A stretch of DNA of 64,000 bases from an uncultured bacterium (lineage in GTDB: Bacteria; Fidelibacterota; Marinisomatia; Marinisomatales; Marinisomataceae). A program made the position numbers and the translations under genes. The stretch's first letter is position 1. The number at the start of each line of letters is the position of its first letter. The notes beneath the pieces are model-generated. The model was not told the DNA's origin. It made no database searches and saw only the letters and a program-made list of their open reading frames with translations. The stretch lies in contig CAJJCZ010000009.1 of assembly GCA_905182795.1 (NCBI GenBank), positions 1-64,000 on the forward strand, in the 5' to 3' direction. Below are positions 63,174 to 64,000 of the stretch, in pieces.

Positions 63174-64000
63174 ATGAAAAATATTATTTTTATCTTATTA
63201 TTCTCAACAGTTATCTTTGGTCAAGGGTCAGCTATATCTCTTTATGAGGAATCTCAAAAAGCTCTATCTTCTGGTAATTTAGATCTTGCTGGAGAGAAAA
63301 TTAAAGAAGCTATTAATCTAGATAAAGGAAACGATACTTTTAGAAAAGAGTTTGATCGTTTAAATGGATTAAGAAATAAAATGATCAATGCTAATAGATC
63401 AGTTCAAGATGGAAGGTTCGATGATGCTATCGCTGGATTTGCGGATGTTATAGCTAGTGTATCAAACTCTGTTGAAGCATTCTACGGAACAGCAAAAGCT
63501 TATGAAGGAAAAAAAGATTTTACTTCAGCTGTGAAATATTACAAAAAATCTTTAGCTCTTGATCCGAGTTATAAGAAATCTAAGATTTCAATATCCAACG
63601 TTGCCAAGAAGTTATATAATAGTGCAAATAAAGACTATAAGAATGGAAATCTTGAGTCTGCATTATCAAAATATGAGCAAGTATTAGGTATTAATGGTAG
63701 GTTATATCAAGCCTATTTCCAAATGGGAGTTTTGCAAAAAAAGATGGGTAATATATCCCTAGCAATTAAAAACTATAAAAGTGCTCTAAGTATTAAAAAA
63801 ACATTTGATAAGGGTTGGTATAGTCTTGGATTGGCATACAGAGATAATGGCGATATAGATAACGCAAAATCTTCTTTTGAAGAAACAATCCGATTAAATA
63901 AAAAATATTATAAAGCTCATAAAAGTCTAGGAGATATTTTTATTGAGTCAGAACAATACGAAGATGCTATTGCAAGTTTTAAATCAGCAATTGCTATTAA
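63174..64000 (+). CDS. exported tetratricopeptide-repeat protein (3' end outside window)
   Basis: An open frame runs from ATG 63174 to the window edge; it is not in the ORF track because it has no stop here. The signal peptide ends VIFG, Gln next. At least six TPR units follow (for example AFYGTAKAYEGKKDFTSAVKYYKKSLALDPS, GWYSLGLAYRDNGDIDNAKSSFEETIRL). AAAGGCGG lies upstream of the ATG. The function is unknown; it is a periplasmic or outer-membrane-associated scaffold by architecture only. Confidence 0.88.
   Translation, partial: MKNIIFILLFSTVIFGQGSAISLYEESQKALSSGNLDLAGEKIKEAINLDKGNDTFRKEFDRLNGLRNKMINANRSVQDGRFDDAIAGFADVIASVSNSVEAFYGTAKAYEGKKDFTSAVKYYKKSLALDPSYKKSKISISNVAKKLYNSANKDYKNGNLESALSKYEQVLGINGRLYQAYFQMGVLQKKMGNISLAIKNYKSALSIKKTFDKGWYSLGLAYRDNGDIDNAKSSFEETIRLNKKYYKAHKSLGDIFIESEQYEDAIASFKSAIAI

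Noticed and set aside
1-64000. CRISPR arrays, insertion sequences, integrases, toxin-antitoxin, phage or secondary-metabolite clusters
   Set aside because: I looked for direct repeats with spacers, transposase motifs and typical defence domains on both strands and found none; the only tandem repeat is the coding repeat at 1-263.

Overview
The window is an AT-rich, very tightly packed bacterial chromosome segment dominated by housekeeping genes. All protein genes but one are on the + strand, and neighbouring genes usually abut or overlap by 1-17 nt. The gene set (Bat aerotolerance operon, an Ala/Glu/Pro-rich tail on what is probably ribosomal protein S16, DUF4321, tRNAs without encoded CCA, exported proteins with Gln just after the signal peptide) points to the FCB superphylum. 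The small intergenic spaces and low GC fit a streamlined marine lineage such as Marinimicrobia (SAR406). That placement is inferred from gene content and style; no rRNA is present to confirm it.

Layout. 1-28.0 kb is one long co-directional run of mixed functions: the tail of probable rpsP, trmD, rplS, an MFS transporter, yicC, gmk, rpoZ, ung, dnaB, relA/spoT, ruvX, lnt, truA, an HtrA-type protease lipoprotein, a DUF4321 protein, tatA, gatA, batA-E, a SPOR protein, yebC, ruvC, ruvA, gcvT, ftsK, a LolA-like protein, gmhB, ddl and cysS. 28.0-30.0 kb holds tRNA-Thr, -Tyr, -Gly, -Thr, tuf, rpmG and tRNA-Trp. 30.0-40.7 kb is secE-nusG-rplKAJL-rpoBC, closed by a hairpin terminator that contains the rpoC stop codon. 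A good promoter follows at 40.76 kb. 40.8-57.8 kb is the str, S10, spc and alpha operons in canonical order (rpsL to rplQ), without adk and without a second tuf. 57.8-59.2 kb is the only accessory-looking piece: a minus-strand free-methionine-(R)-sulfoxide reductase and a divergent sulfotransferase, packed against the 3' end of a minus-strand tRNA-Met. 59.3-64 kb holds gdhA, pgk, tpiA, secG, tRNA-Leu and the start of a TPR protein.

How the genes work together. Most of the window makes the transcription and translation machinery. Envelope genes (lnt, htrA, tatA, Bat, SPOR, lolA-like, gmhB, ddl) and DNA-maintenance genes (ung, dnaB, ruvX, ruvC, ruvA, ftsK) are threaded through the first half in translationally coupled strings.

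Novelty. I did not find a clearly new multi-gene system. The best second-look items are: ddl, which lacks any canonical start codon and appears to begin at AUC; the msrC/sulfotransferase pair, in which msrC overlaps its neighbour at both ends; the mature-N-terminal Gln pattern in all six non-lipoprotein exported proteins; the zinc-ligand-free forms of L33, L36 and S14; the duplicated pentapeptide repeat at the left edge; the rpoC terminator that embeds the stop codon; and two very short unannotated ORFs, one of which may be a rimM remnant.
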